Below are positions 53,307 to 62,631 of a stretch of DNA of 64,000 bases, one piece after another (position 1 is the first letter of the stretch; each line of letters starts with the position of its first letter). A program made the translations under genes and the position numbers. The notes beneath the pieces are model-generated. The model was not told where the DNA came from. It searched no databases and was given only the letters and a program-made list of their open reading frames with translations. This stretch comes from Neoakkermansia glycaniphila. GTDB taxonomy: Bacteria > Verrucomicrobiota > Verrucomicrobiia > Verrucomicrobiales > Akkermansiaceae. The stretch spans positions 1 to 64,000 of the forward strand of contig NZ_LIGX01000035.1 in assembly GCF_001683795.1 (NCBI RefSeq), given 5' to 3'.

Positions 53307-55805
53307 TCACGCTTTGCGTTGCCGCAAGAAGGGCAAGTAGGTTCTAAGCTGCTGCTTTATCACCCATTCCCTCCGGCCCAGAGCATGGCGAACAACTGGC
53401 TGAGCCTGCCTGATCTCTCGACGAACAGCTAAAAGAGATTTGGACAGTTGATACACGGCGCTCATTCTTTTGACTCTGTACAACAAGGAAAAACAGGAAC
53501 GCTTTCTTTTCACTTCGCGCGCTAGCCTCTCTTTTTCCATTTGCACCCGGGGAGACGCCTGCTCTTGTAAAACTTTTTGGAGCCAATCAAGAGCATATTG
53601 TTTCAGAGAAGAAATCGTTGCATGAACTCGCCGGTAATCGATAGGCGTCGTCAATAGTTTCTTCGCGACAACCTCATCGACCGAGGATACAAGTCGATCT
53701 TGAAGGCCAAGTTGCTTGAAAAGAGAAAGAAATCGGCCGGCTCCACGTTCGGCATTTCCGATACAGATGAAATCGCGTTGGTAGATGATCGCAAAACATG
53801 CACCATGGAAGGAGTCAGTGATCACATACCGGCTGTGTGCAATATTATGGATGAACTGTTCGACTGTCAGATTTTCTTCAATTCCCGGAAGATCCATCTG
53901 CCGTTTTTTGGAAGTAAAATCAAACTGTGCGTCAAGCATATGTACCGACTGGCACGCCAGCACCGATTGTGCATATTGGAGAACAGCCTTCTTGCCGACA
54001 CTCGGATCCAGAAGGTAGGAAGCCAGATACGTCTGTTCCGTTCTCTGGACCGGAGCAAGCAAAGAAACGGCATCGTATTTCTTCCGGGAACAAAGAAACA
54101 CTGGGTCAAGAATATGTGTACCCTGAATACCGTATTGGCTTCGCAAAATATCAAGAGCCGAATCTTCCCTGACCGAAACCGCATCGTAACATTGAAGCAT
54201 ACCCTTCGCACGCCGCATTTGCTGCGGATTGCGAATATCGTTTGCATGGCCGAATGAAGAAGCGATCGCGATACGCTTTTTCTCCGGGTTTGCAAAACGC
54301 AGCAGGCTGTAATCGTCGATATGCTGCTGACCCTCGTTGTAACCGATGTTCCAGACCTGATCCGATCCGCTGGCAAAGACATCGACCATTTCATTCAACC
54401 GCGCCAAATCCCGCGGATGCGCCATCGGGGGAGTCGTATGAAGCCACCGCTTGGCAAATTGCCGAAAAACCGTCAATGTATCCGTATAACGCAGCATCTT
54501 GCTCCGGGAGCCAGACAGGGGAGCCGTATCGATGAGCACAGCACTATACCCCATCTCGTTGAGCGCAGCCATCGTCGCATACCCGTTCAGGATAGCACCA
54601 TAATTACATGAATACCAGAGACCGACAATACCCACATCATAGCGGGGAAGCAAAGAATCCATGCGCTTCCGAACCAGTTCGGGCAGCGATAGACGGCCGG
54701 ACAGCTCATCCAACATGGCTTGGCGCCCCCGGGGCTCGGGCCATGACCTGAGGAAAGACACATTATCGAACAATGCCTCATCCAACGGTTCGCGGGAAAG
54801 GAAAATACGATCTTTCAATTGGCCGAGCAACTCCTTCCCCTTGTCCGTATGCACGAGGACAAGCGAAGCGCCTTGCCGCAAATCCCATGTGGGATGCAGG
54901 TGCTCAAGCCCCCAGAAATCGCCCAAGGTCAAATCCGAACAATGGGGAAAATCGTTGAACTGGCAGTTATGGCATGTTTCGTTCAGGCACAGATCATTCA
55001 GGAATGCCTGCATGTAGACGTCATCCGCCGGATTGACCGTCTGGGTACTCCCGCCTTCATACGTCAGTTTGACGTGGGAATGCTGCCATCCGGCCCTCTC
55101 CTTGTGGCGAAATGCGATATGCTCGAGTTTTTTGCCTGCCATTTGTTCCCGATGGCTTTTATAGCGGTCCAGCAGATGAATGGAAGGCACGCCATGGCAA
55201 ATCACATCGCACAGGATCAGATTAGGATCATTCCTGCCCAGATAACTTTGCAAGCCCGCCGTTTGGCATGCGGTCCCCGTAAAAAGCACGGGAGTCTTCT
55301 TCTTCAGCTCCTGAGCAATTTCCCTGAAAATCTTGTGATCCAGAAAACTCTGCGTATATTTGGCGCCTCGAAGCGATGCCAGCGACTGCTCATCCCGCAC
55401 CAGAACATGTCGTGCATGGAGCTCTTCATCCAACGCAACCCCTACCACAATCCCGCCAGACTGCAAAATATGGCGGGCCAGCTCCGTAAACATGCCACCG
55501 GAAGAACTCTGCTCCCTTACCGCTGCATCGAGAGACCACGCGGAATACGCCAAGGGAGCAGCCGGCGGAGCCTCCTGTTCCGGGCCATCCTGTAAAATGG
55601 GGCAGACTTTGGCACACTTATTGCAACGAATACATAGTTCTTCTTCGATCAATGAATTATAGAAGCCGTCCGCATTCAGGCGTATGGAAATCGCCGAAGT
55701 CGGGCATATATTGGCGCAAGCGGCACAGCCCGTACATGTATGAGCCGTCGCCAGAACAGGCACATCGGCAACATTCCTTTTCGATCGATATGATTCCTGA
55801 GTCAT
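53307..55805 (-). CDS. Fusion of F420H2-dehydrogenase beta-like iron-sulfur protein and polysaccharide pyruvyl transferase
   Basis: The 832-residue product has two parts. Residues 20-80 form a double 4Fe-4S ferredoxin domain (CTGCAACANICP and CIRCNKCAKVCP). Residues 85-370 match FrhB/FdhB-type proteins (SSSGGMFTELARHIL, GTACQTAGLQSYLG, CDVICHGVPS, SDLTLGDFWG). Residues 395-700 are a pyruvyl transferase (GLWYSCNYGAILNGYATM, then FASGSDQVWN and VITDSFHGACFAIIY). The last 120 residues are basic and helical. The two activities are often encoded by neighbouring genes in polysaccharide loci; here they are one chain. ATG at 55805 or 55817 are both possible. Confidence 0.9.
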   Translation of the reverse strand: MTQESYRSKRNVADVPVLATAHTCTGCAACANICPTSAISIRLNADGFYNSLIEEELCIRCNKCAKVCPILQDGPEQEAPPAAPLAYSAWSLDAAVREQSSSGGMFTELARHILQSGGIVVGVALDEELHARHVLVRDEQSLASLRGAKYTQSFLDHKIFREIAQELKKKTPVLFTGTACQTAGLQSYLGRNDPNLILCDVICHGVPSIHLLDRYKSHREQMAGKKLEHIAFRHKERAGWQHSHVKLTYEGGSTQTVNPADDVYMQAFLNDLCLNETCHNCQFNDFPHCSDLTLGDFWGLEHLHPTWDLRQGASLVLVHTDKGKELLGQLKDRIFLSREPLDEALFDNVSFLRSWPEPRGRQAMLDELSGRLSLPELVRKRMDSLLPRYDVGIVGLWYSCNYGAILNGYATMAALNEMGYSAVLIDTAPLSGSRSKMLRYTDTLTVFRQFAKRWLHTTPPMAHPRDLARLNEMVDVFASGSDQVWNIGYNEGQQHIDDYSLLRFANPEKKRIAIASSFGHANDIRNPQQMRRAKGMLQCYDAVSVREDSALDILRSQYGIQGTHILDPVFLCSRKKYDAVSLLAPVQRTEQTYLASYLLDPSVGKKAVLQYAQSVLACQSVHMLDAQFDFTSKKRQMDLPGIEENLTVEQFIHNIAHSRYVITDSFHGACFAIIYQRDFICIGNAERGAGRFLSLFKQLGLQDRLVSSVDEVVAKKLLTTPIDYRRVHATISSLKQYALDWLQKVLQEQASPRVQMEKERLAREVKRKRSCFSLLYRVKRMSAVYQLSKSLLAVRREIRQAQPVVRHALGRREWVIKQQLRTYLPFLRQRKA

Positions 55806-55952
55806 TCTCGCGGGCATCGTAACAGATTCGATATCCGCACGACAAGCAATTTGTTCGTTCTTATCATTTTATCAAGAAAACCAACCATGAGGCAAAAAAA
55901 CCAAAAAGTATTGACTACTTGATTATCTACCGTTTGATGCAGAAAAAAGCAA

Positions 55953-55969
55953 GCGGATATCGAATCCGC
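55953..55969. repeat. 17-base palindromic repeat
   Basis: GCGGATATCGAATCCGC, extended to an 8-base stem by flanking AA/TT pairs, fits the GCGGAT-N5-ATCNGC pattern. It lies between divergent genes, so it is not a terminator of either. Confidence 0.5.
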
Positions 55970-56159
55970 TTGATTATTCGCAAAAATACCCCCATTCGGC
56001 ACCACCGGACAGGATATGCGCCAAACCGGCAAATGAACATCCCGCTCAACGCAGTGCATGAGTATGCGCATGCGATATTCCGGCACAGGCCGGATTCATG
56101 CGACATCGTCTGCAAATACGCTGCACACATCTGCCCGGCAATGCCTCCACCGTATTTCA

Positions 56160-56188
56160 TTGACTCGAACCGATCAAATTTGTATAGT
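56160..56188 (+). promoter_or_regulatory. Promoter of the GT2 gene pair
   Basis: TTGACT (56160-56165) and TATAGT (56183-56188) are 17 bases apart, and TG directly precedes the -10 box. The ATG is 25 bases further on. Confidence 0.75.
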
Positions 56189-56213
56189 TCCTTCGCGTTC
56201 CCTGACTGACGAT

Positions 56214-57269
56214 ATGCCTCTTGTTTCAATCATTGTGCCTGTTTATAATGTAGCGGCGTATCTCCGGGAAAGCCTGGATAGTATTTGCCGGCAAACACTG
56301 CAGGATATCGAAATCATCTGCATCAACGATGGATCAACCGATGCATCGTTGAATATCCTGCAGGAATACTCTTCCAAAGACTCGCACTTCCGCATTATCT
56401 CCCAACCCAATGGCGGCGTTTCGTCTGCTCGCAACACGGGGCTTCGTGCTTCAACAGGGGAATACATCGGATTTGTAGATCCCGACGATTACATCCATCC
56501 GTACATGTTCGAACGCATGGTATCCATCGCCAAATCGAAAAACGCGGATGTCGTGGAATGCAGCGTCAAATTGATCCATCAGTCGGATCCGGGCCTTTTA
56601 GGCGGAATACTGCAACAATGGCATGACGTACCGACGCAGGACATGCCCGACTTCCGGTACGAAGGCATCCATCAAACGCTTGTTTATCTATGGAACAAAA
56701 TCTACAGGCGGGAGATGCTCGAAAAGAACGACGTCCGCTTTATTGAAGGCATGACCGGCGAAGATCTGGTATTCAATGCATCCGCACTCCCGGCCTGCCG
56801 AGCTCTGTTTCGCATCGATGATGTCCTCTACTACTATCGATACGGCCGCCCGGCATCCATCACGAAAGACTATACCAATCTCAAAAAAGCCGAACAAACC
56901 TATGCTACGCTCTTGCAGCAAATGGTCGCATGCTCCGAGAAATGGCAGCAATTGGGAATTTTCGACCGGGTCGGAAAAAACCTCTTACCCTTGGTTCAAC
57001 ACCTCTTCCAAAACTTTTTCTTCAAACTCCCGGCCTCTGCCCGCAAAACCGGCTTCCATCAAATGCAGAAAATTCTGCTCTTGCATGGCTGGACAACCAT
57101 GTTGCAGTATCCCGAATTCGGCATATTGAGAAACATTGCCGACGGTCGTTATGCAAAAGTCGTTTGGATCGAATTGCTCAAAAGAAAAATCGCACGCTCG
57201 AAACCGGGGTATCTGGCAAGACGGCTTGCGGAACGCGCCGCCATATCCCTCACGATGCATCAAAGGTAA
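56214..57269 (+). CDS. GT2-family glycosyltransferase
   Basis: This 351-residue GT-A enzyme starts PLVSIIVPVYNVAAYLRESL. It has EIICINDGSTDASL (nucleotide-binding Asp), SSARNTGLRASTGEYIGFVD and PDDY as the metal-binding motif. The acceptor segment includes FIEGMTGEDLVFNA. It adds a sugar to the surface glycan. The start at 56214 fits the promoter; the frame from 56058 runs back through it. The next GT2 gene is 73 bases downstream on the same strand. Confidence 0.9.
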   Translation: MPLVSIIVPVYNVAAYLRESLDSICRQTLQDIEIICINDGSTDASLNILQEYSSKDSHFRIISQPNGGVSSARNTGLRASTGEYIGFVDPDDYIHPYMFERMVSIAKSKNADVVECSVKLIHQSDPGLLGGILQQWHDVPTQDMPDFRYEGIHQTLVYLWNKIYRREMLEKNDVRFIEGMTGEDLVFNASALPACRALFRIDDVLYYYRYGRPASITKDYTNLKKAEQTYATLLQQMVACSEKWQQLGIFDRVGKNLLPLVQHLFQNFFFKLPASARKTGFHQMQKILLLHGWTTMLQYPEFGILRNIADGRYAKVVWIELLKRKIARSKPGYLARRLAERAAISLTMHQR

Positions 57270-57342
57270 GGCGGCAACACGCACCATGCGCCTTTTCCGG
57301 TCTTGAGTCCGGCTCAAGGCAATGTTAAGATGCGGGCATACC

Positions 57343-58347
57343 ATGCCTGTTCTCTCTATCATCGTTCCCGTCTGCAACGTCGAGCAATATCTGGCGCAAT
57401 GCCTGGATTCTCTTCTGAATCAATCTTTTCGCGACTTTGAAATCATTTGCATCGACGACGGCTCTACGGACGGCAGCCCGGCGATTCTGGACGCCTATGC
57501 ACAGAGGGATGCCCGCGTGCGCGTCGTACACAAGAAAAATTCGGGATATGGGCATTCCATGAATATCGGCCTATCCATGGCAACAGGCGAATTCGTAGGC
57601 ATCGTGGAATCGGACGACTTCATTGCTCCGGACATGTATGAAGTGTTGATCGAGGCCATCAATCGGTTGCAGGTACCCTATGTCCGCTGCTTGTGGTTCG
57701 ATTACTGGGATGATGGCAATATGCACCCCTCTTCATCCTGCCTGTGCGGAGAACAGACAGAAGAACACAAAGCCTCACCCCTCGCATGCACGGAAATCTT
57801 TCATGAGCATGCCGCTATCTGGGCCGGCATCTACAAACGCTCCTGGCTGGAAGAAAACGACATTCGATTCCTTGAAACGCCCGGAGCATCCTATCAGGAC
57901 TCTTCCTTCTTCTTCAAAGTGCTGGCCCAATGCGGCGAAATGGGCTTCGTCCGGCTCCCTTTGCTGTACTACCGGCAAAGCAACCCGAACGCCTCCATGA
58001 AAAGCCGCCAGAAAGCATTCTGCGCGTTCGACGAAGTGGAGGAAATGGAAAGATACTGTACAGCCCGGCTTCCCGAAAACGGAGAAGCACACGATGTCCT
58101 GTTCCGCCGTGCATTCGCCTTCTTCCACTGGACTTTCTACCGCGTCAGCCGAGAATGGAAACTTCCGGTGCTGCGGCGCGCACGCCCCGTTCTCCGCCGC
58201 CTCCGGGAGCAGGCGCCCCATGCCGGGCAGGATATGCCCCCTCGGGAACTCCTCTTGGCGCAGGCCATGATGCACTCGCCCGCCGTATTCCTGTGGAGAT
58301 ATTACACAGGCAAAGTGAAAGAACGCATCTTCCGCCAGAACGGATAA
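57343..58347 (+). CDS. GT2-family glycosyltransferase
   Basis: The 334-residue product begins PVLSIIVPVCNVEQYLAQCL. It has EIICIDDGSTDGSPAIL, GYGHSMNIGLSMATGEFVGI and the metal motif ESDD, followed by acceptor residues around GASYQDSSFFFKVL. It is a paralogue of the preceding gene and probably adds a different sugar in the same polymer. ATG at 57343 is used because the seven upstream residues are not conserved in family character. Confidence 0.9.
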   Translation: MPVLSIIVPVCNVEQYLAQCLDSLLNQSFRDFEIICIDDGSTDGSPAILDAYAQRDARVRVVHKKNSGYGHSMNIGLSMATGEFVGIVESDDFIAPDMYEVLIEAINRLQVPYVRCLWFDYWDDGNMHPSSSCLCGEQTEEHKASPLACTEIFHEHAAIWAGIYKRSWLEENDIRFLETPGASYQDSSFFFKVLAQCGEMGFVRLPLLYYRQSNPNASMKSRQKAFCAFDEVEEMERYCTARLPENGEAHDVLFRRAFAFFHWTFYRVSREWKLPVLRRARPVLRRLREQAPHAGQDMPPRELLLAQAMMHSPAVFLWRYYTGKVKERIFRQNG

Positions 58348-58356
58348 ACCGCTGCT

Positions 58357-59409
58357 TCAGGACTTCGTGCGAACGAGCCGCGTCCCCGCCGAGAGCAATT
58401 TCCCGTACATCTTCAGGAGACGCGGGCAGCGAATGGCCATGCGAGGGAAAAGCATCAGCATCTTGCCGACACAGGGCCTCGTGCGGTTCGCCACTTCACG
58501 AATCTTCAGAGGTTCATAGGGCACACAGTGCCGCCACGGCGAAACTTTCCATAAATCGAAGAACATGGCTTCCTGCCTATTGCGCGGGCCCACAAGGATA
58601 TTGGGTTTGGCCGTCGCGTAGTGGATCACGGCGGGATGCTGCGCCGCCTCCTTCAACTCCGCTTCGGTATAGGCGCAGCATGCTCCTATATCTTCCAGAT
58701 AGTTGCCGCGCAGAATTCTGTCTTCAAAAAAGGCAATGGAACCGTATTTGTACGGAATGGTTTTGATCCTGCCGTGCATCACGCTGTTGATGATATCCTG
58801 ATCCGGCGCACCCAGCACTTCGGGTGGAACGGAATACACCTTCCCCATCATCCTGTCCTCAATACCGTCCTGCCGGATCCGGTCGAGATCGAGCAACAGC
58901 TGTCCCGCACAATAGTAGGGCGTACCATCATCCGGCACGTCGAACGCCTCGCGATAGGCGTTCAATCCTTCATGGCCTTCGCGAGCAGCGCTGAGTTCTT
59001 GCGTGGCTCCGGCATAGCACTCGCCGAGATCGATTTGGAAAAGCTCTTCCAGATCATCGCAAATCAACACATCGGCATCCGTATAAAAGATTTTGCTGAC
59101 GTGCGGCAGCAAATTGGCCAGGCGCAAGCGGTAGTAGGTGGCTACGGTAAAGCGGAAATTGCTCGGAAGATCGTTAAATTGATTCGACAGATCCCAGTAG
59201 GTGACATCGAAACAGGGGTAATCCGCCTTCAAATCCTCAATCATGGCCTTGCCCTGCTCCGTCACACCGCCGTCGAGCACATGTATATCGAAATGGCGAC
59301 CCGGCTTGGCATGCAGCAAAAGCGAATAAATGGCAATCCCCAAAGGCACGGAGAAATCCTTGTCTGCCGAAAAGGCAATGGAATAGGTTTGTATATTATC
59401 GTTTTCCAT
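58357..59409 (-). CDS. GT8-family glycosyltransferase
   Basis: This 350-residue enzyme resembles the GT8 gene at 51599. It starts IAFSADKDFSVPLGIAIYSL, has TVATYYRLRLANLLPHV, the metal-binding DxD in IFYTDADVLICDDL and GAPDQDIINSVMHG near the C-terminal part. It overlaps the end of the upstream GT2 gene by 14 bases with the ATG at 59409, or by 35 with 59430, which indicates cotranslation. Its stop codon is 10 bases from that of the convergent GT2 gene. Confidence 0.9.
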   Translation of the reverse strand: MENDNIQTYSIAFSADKDFSVPLGIAIYSLLLHAKPGRHFDIHVLDGGVTEQGKAMIEDLKADYPCFDVTYWDLSNQFNDLPSNFRFTVATYYRLRLANLLPHVSKIFYTDADVLICDDLEELFQIDLGECYAGATQELSAAREGHEGLNAYREAFDVPDDGTPYYCAGQLLLDLDRIRQDGIEDRMMGKVYSVPPEVLGAPDQDIINSVMHGRIKTIPYKYGSIAFFEDRILRGNYLEDIGACCAYTEAELKEAAQHPAVIHYATAKPNILVGPRNRQEAMFFDLWKVSPWRHCVPYEPLKIREVANRTRPCVGKMLMLFPRMAIRCPRLLKMYGKLLSAGTRLVRTKS

Positions 59410-60496
59410 GGAATATAGAGAATGTTTCATGCAGTTTGACCTTCAGCTTGCCGGCAACAAGCCTCATATAGCCGGACAGAGTATAGGTTCTCAACACATC
59501 ATCCTTGTATGGATGGATAGCAGGCAACTGGTTTCTGTAGGAATACCAGAGCATGCTCGCCCGCGCCACGGAGCCAAGCCTCCCGCGCTCCAGCAGCGGC
59601 TGGATGAAATGGCGGCGAACGCGCGAAAACAGGTTCAGGTTCGGCCAACCTCCGGCTTGCTCAAGATCGCTCCACATACGGTCGAGATGGCTCGCAAATG
59701 GCCGGATATCCTTATTCCTGATATGGCCGCATGTCTCAAGCAAACGAACCTTGTTCAGCAGATCGACGGTCAGAAACTCGGCAAAATCCCTTTCAGTCCG
59801 CGCCCTTTGAAACAGCACATCCCAATGCTTCCACAGCAACAGCACCATATCGTCCGCCGCCGCCTTCGGAGAATTGGATGAAGCGCCATCGACGCTGAAC
59901 GCAACGAGATCTTCCTCAAAACACCGATACCTCAGCTTGCGGTCAAGAAGGTGGCACATGAAATCGCAATCGGCTGCAATACGGAACGCCTGATCGTCGA
60001 ACCCGCCGATCTCACGCATGATATCGGTTCGGCAAAAAAGCGTCTGATGGCAATAGGGACATGCAATATACGCCTTCTTGACATTCGGCGACCATGATTC
60101 GAGAAACTGCCCGCCGCTCTCCTTGCGCGCACCGCCGAACGCATAATCCGCCCCGCCTTCGAGAATGGGAGACGCCAGCTTGCGGATGGCTCCCGGCAGA
60201 AAACGGTCGTCGGCATTCAAAAACGCGATCACCGTACCGCGGGCAAGCCGGAGAGCCTTATTCATGGCATCGTAAATCCCCTGATCCGGCTCACTCACAT
60301 AGCGCTCGATGCGCCCCGCCTGCAACTGCTCCTCCAGATAGCCGGGAGTACCGTCCGTCGAAGCTCCGTCGACGACCAGATGCTCAATGCTCAGACCGTC
60401 CTGCTTCTGCTCGTACACGGACTGGATGCAGGCGGGCAACTGCTCGCGTGCATTGAAGCATACAGTGACGATAGTAACATCCGGCGCGGTATTCAT
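59396..60496 (-). CDS. GT2-family glycosyltransferase
   Basis: The 366-residue protein starts VTIVTVCFNAREQLPACIQS. It has EHLVVDGASTDGTPGYL, SEPDQGIYDAMNKALRLARG and the metal motif NADD, a pattern typical of colanic-acid WcaA/WcaE-like enzymes. It starts 49 bases downstream of the acyltransferase gene stop codon, on the same strand, and overlaps the GT8 gene downstream. Confidence 0.9.
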   Translation of the reverse strand: MNTAPDVTIVTVCFNAREQLPACIQSVYEQKQDGLSIEHLVVDGASTDGTPGYLEEQLQAGRIERYVSEPDQGIYDAMNKALRLARGTVIAFLNADDRFLPGAIRKLASPILEGGADYAFGGARKESGGQFLESWSPNVKKAYIACPYCHQTLFCRTDIMREIGGFDDQAFRIAADCDFMCHLLDRKLRYRCFEEDLVAFSVDGASSNSPKAAADDMVLLLWKHWDVLFQRARTERDFAEFLTVDLLNKVRLLETCGHIRNKDIRPFASHLDRMWSDLEQAGGWPNLNLFSRVRRHFIQPLLERGRLGSVARASMLWYSYRNQLPAIHPYKDDVLRTYTLSGYMRLVAGKLKVKLHETFSIFHGKR

Positions 60497-60544
60497 GAGA
60501 GAGTACGAAGATTATAATGCTTTTTCGTGCAGTCGCAAGCGTGT

Positions 60545-61587
60545 TTATGCCTGTTTGGTCTCATGCGACGCAAATTTGGCGACGATTTGAACCGATTTCC
60601 GGGCGCAAACATGCAGCAGCCACGCGCTCAAGCAGGAAATAAGGAAAAGAACCAGCAGGAAACACAAAGGCGGCAGATGCGACAGAACGGAAGATTCGAG
60701 TTGCGCGAAAATAAACTCATGCACCAGATAAAGTTCCAGGCTCAACATACCCATCCATGCCAAAAATGACCGAACCGAAGAAAACAGGCGATACTTTGAC
60801 AAAGCGGAGAAAAGCCGAGCCAGTAAATATGTGACGAACGGAATGATGCCCGCCAGAATCACAATAATGTTGACGGGACCCTTGTGGAACTGGGGCGCCC
60901 CGTCCAAAAGGTAAAAGTACGCACCCGAACCTGCAGCAATGATCACAACCTGCCACGGCCATGCCACCATCGCCAGAACATCTCTTTGACGGCTGTACAG
61001 ATACGCCCACACGGCACCAAGAATAAAAGCGGGAGAACGGGTAATCAACTCATGAAAACGGGAAACCCAGCCGGCTGGGAACACATGGCCGGCCAGATCG
61101 GCAGCAAACATCAACACTGCCAGCAGCAGGCACAGCAGAGGAAGCCGCACGCGGTTGGGGGCATGCAACACCCGAATCAACAGCGGCAGCAACAGAATAT
61201 ACACAAAATAGGCTTCGATAAACCAAAGATTGATTCCCAGCAAATAGCGTATATCGTACCATTGAAGCGGAGCCTGCATGATGCAGAGCTTGCAAATACC
61301 GGCGATCAAGGCGGCAGGCAGAACACGCAAAATTCTCCTCTTGTAAAACACCCATGTACCGCTCTTGCAGCAGGAATGGTAGCACCCCAGACCGGAAAGA
61401 AAGAAGAAAAAACCTCCACGCCCCACCACAACACGGCAGGCCCTGCAAAATCGAAAGGAAAGAACGTATAATGCATGCCTTCGAGCTTATCGAAGTGATG
61501 CAGCATGATGCCCAGCATGGCCAGCCCCATCAAGGCAGCTCGATAGGTGGAGAGAAGTTTTTCAGAAGATATTCTCGCTGTGTGCAT
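60545..61587 (-). pseudogene. Acyltransferase 3 family membrane protein interrupted by a one-base frameshift
   Basis: Two overlapping frames together give one complete acyltransferase of about 345 residues with about ten membrane helices. The N-terminal frame (from the ATG at 61587) has ALMGLAMLGIMLHHF, the family's His motif, and reaches WWGVEVF. The other frame then continues FFFFLSGLGCYHSC, the usual 'FFxLSGF' block, and runs to 60545. The break is in a run of six T (minus strand) near 61387-61392; seven T would restore the frame. These enzymes O-acetylate or succinylate surface sugars. The defect may be a true mutation, a phase-variation state, or a sequencing error. Confidence 0.75.
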
Positions 61588-61636
61588 TGGCTAATGAAGC
61601 AACAGCAGGCGCACCCTGCACCTGCCGTTGCCGCCA

Positions 61637-61665
61637 ATAGTAACAAAGCAAACCGATTTTAGCAA
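61637..61665 (-). promoter_or_regulatory. Promoter of the acyltransferase-GT2-GT8 unit
   Basis: On the minus strand, TTGCTA (61665-61660) and TACTAT (61642-61637) are 17 bases apart, 49 bases before the ATG at 61587. Confidence 0.55.
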
Positions 61666-61679
61666 CGGTTTTTCGACAC

Positions 61680-61711
61680 AAAGAAACCCCGCAAGGAAAA
61701 CCTTGCGGGGT
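61680..61711 (-). terminator. Terminator of rpsB-tsf
   Basis: CCCCGCAAGG and CCTTGCGGGG (61687-61710) form a perfect 10-base stem with a 4-base loop. On the minus strand it is followed by TTTCTTTG. Confidence 0.88.
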
Positions 61712-61734
61712 TGAAAATGCAATGGCTGCGATGC

Positions 61735-62607
61735 TTACGCACCAAGCTGGAAACGCTTGAAATCGACGACCGTAATCGTGTCACCGAGTTCCTTGGACTT
61801 CGCGGCAAGGAGAGCTTCCACCGTAGTGGACGGATCCTTGACGAAGCCCTGGTTCACCAAGCAGCTCTGAGCGTACAGGGCCTTGAGCTTGCCCGGAAGA
61901 ATCTTCTCAAGCATGTGCTCGGGCTTGCCTTCCTGCAGAAGCTGGGCCTTGGCGATTTCCTGTTCTTCGGCCACGAAAGCGGGGTCAAGGCTGGAGGAAT
62001 CGACGCTCTTGGGAGCGGCAGCGGCGATGTGCAGGGTGAGATCCTTGGAGAGGGCCTTGAAGGCATCGGACTTGGCGGTTTCTTCCTTGCCGGAGGCAAC
62101 GGAGAGAAGAACGCCGACCTTGCCGCCCATGTGAATGTAGGAGGTAATCGCTCCGTTACCGGCGACGCTGAGGCGTGCGAACTTGCGCAGCATCATGTTC
62201 TCACCGATGGAGGAACACATGGCCTTGATGTACTCTTCAACGCTGCCTTCGCCCATGGAAACCTGAAGGGCTTCTTCAAGCGTCTTGGCTTCGGAGGCCT
62301 TAAGAGTCTTGGCTACTTCGGCCACGAGGCTCTGGAACTTGTCGCCCTTGGCGCAGAAGTCCGTTTCGCAGTTGAGTTCAAGCAAGATACCGTCGCATCC
62401 GCAATCGGAAACGAGGGCGGCGATGATACCCTGATTGGCTTCGCGGTCTGCCTTGGCTGCGGCCTTGGCAATACCCTTTTCACGAAGGAACTTCACGGCG
62501 GCATCCATATCGCCGTCGCATTCAATAAGAGCCTTCTTGCAGTCCATCATGCCCGCGTCGGTCTTGTCGCGGAGGGATTTGACGAGTGCGGCTGTAATTT
62601 CTGCCAT
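61735..62607 (-). CDS. tsf: Translation elongation factor Ts
   Basis: EF-Ts (290 residues) recycles EF-Tu by displacing GDP. The N-terminal UBA-like domain reads TAALVKSLRDKTDAGMMDCK and KKALIECDGDMDAAV. The core includes ELNCETDFCAKGDKF, with the TDF motif that contacts EF-Tu. A late coiled region and the segment EKILPGKLKALYAQSCLV follow. It lies 24 bases after rpsB and is cotranscribed with it. Confidence 0.97.
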   Translation of the reverse strand: MAEITAALVKSLRDKTDAGMMDCKKALIECDGDMDAAVKFLREKGIAKAAAKADREANQGIIAALVSDCGCDGILLELNCETDFCAKGDKFQSLVAEVAKTLKASEAKTLEEALQVSMGEGSVEEYIKAMCSSIGENMMLRKFARLSVAGNGAITSYIHMGGKVGVLLSVASGKEETAKSDAFKALSKDLTLHIAAAAPKSVDSSSLDPAFVAEEQEIAKAQLLQEGKPEHMLEKILPGKLKALYAQSCLVNQGFVKDPSTTVEALLAAKSKELGDTITVVDFKRFQLGA

Positions 62608-62631
62608 ATTCGTATTGATCTGGATGGAAGG

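Larger units (their letters stand above)
55806..56213. other. Divergent region with a palindrome and a promoter
   Basis: The stretch lies between the divergent fusion gene and a GT2 gene. It carries a 17-base palindrome within a longer stem (55951-55971) and the GT2 promoter at 56160. I see no gene here. Confidence 0.5.
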
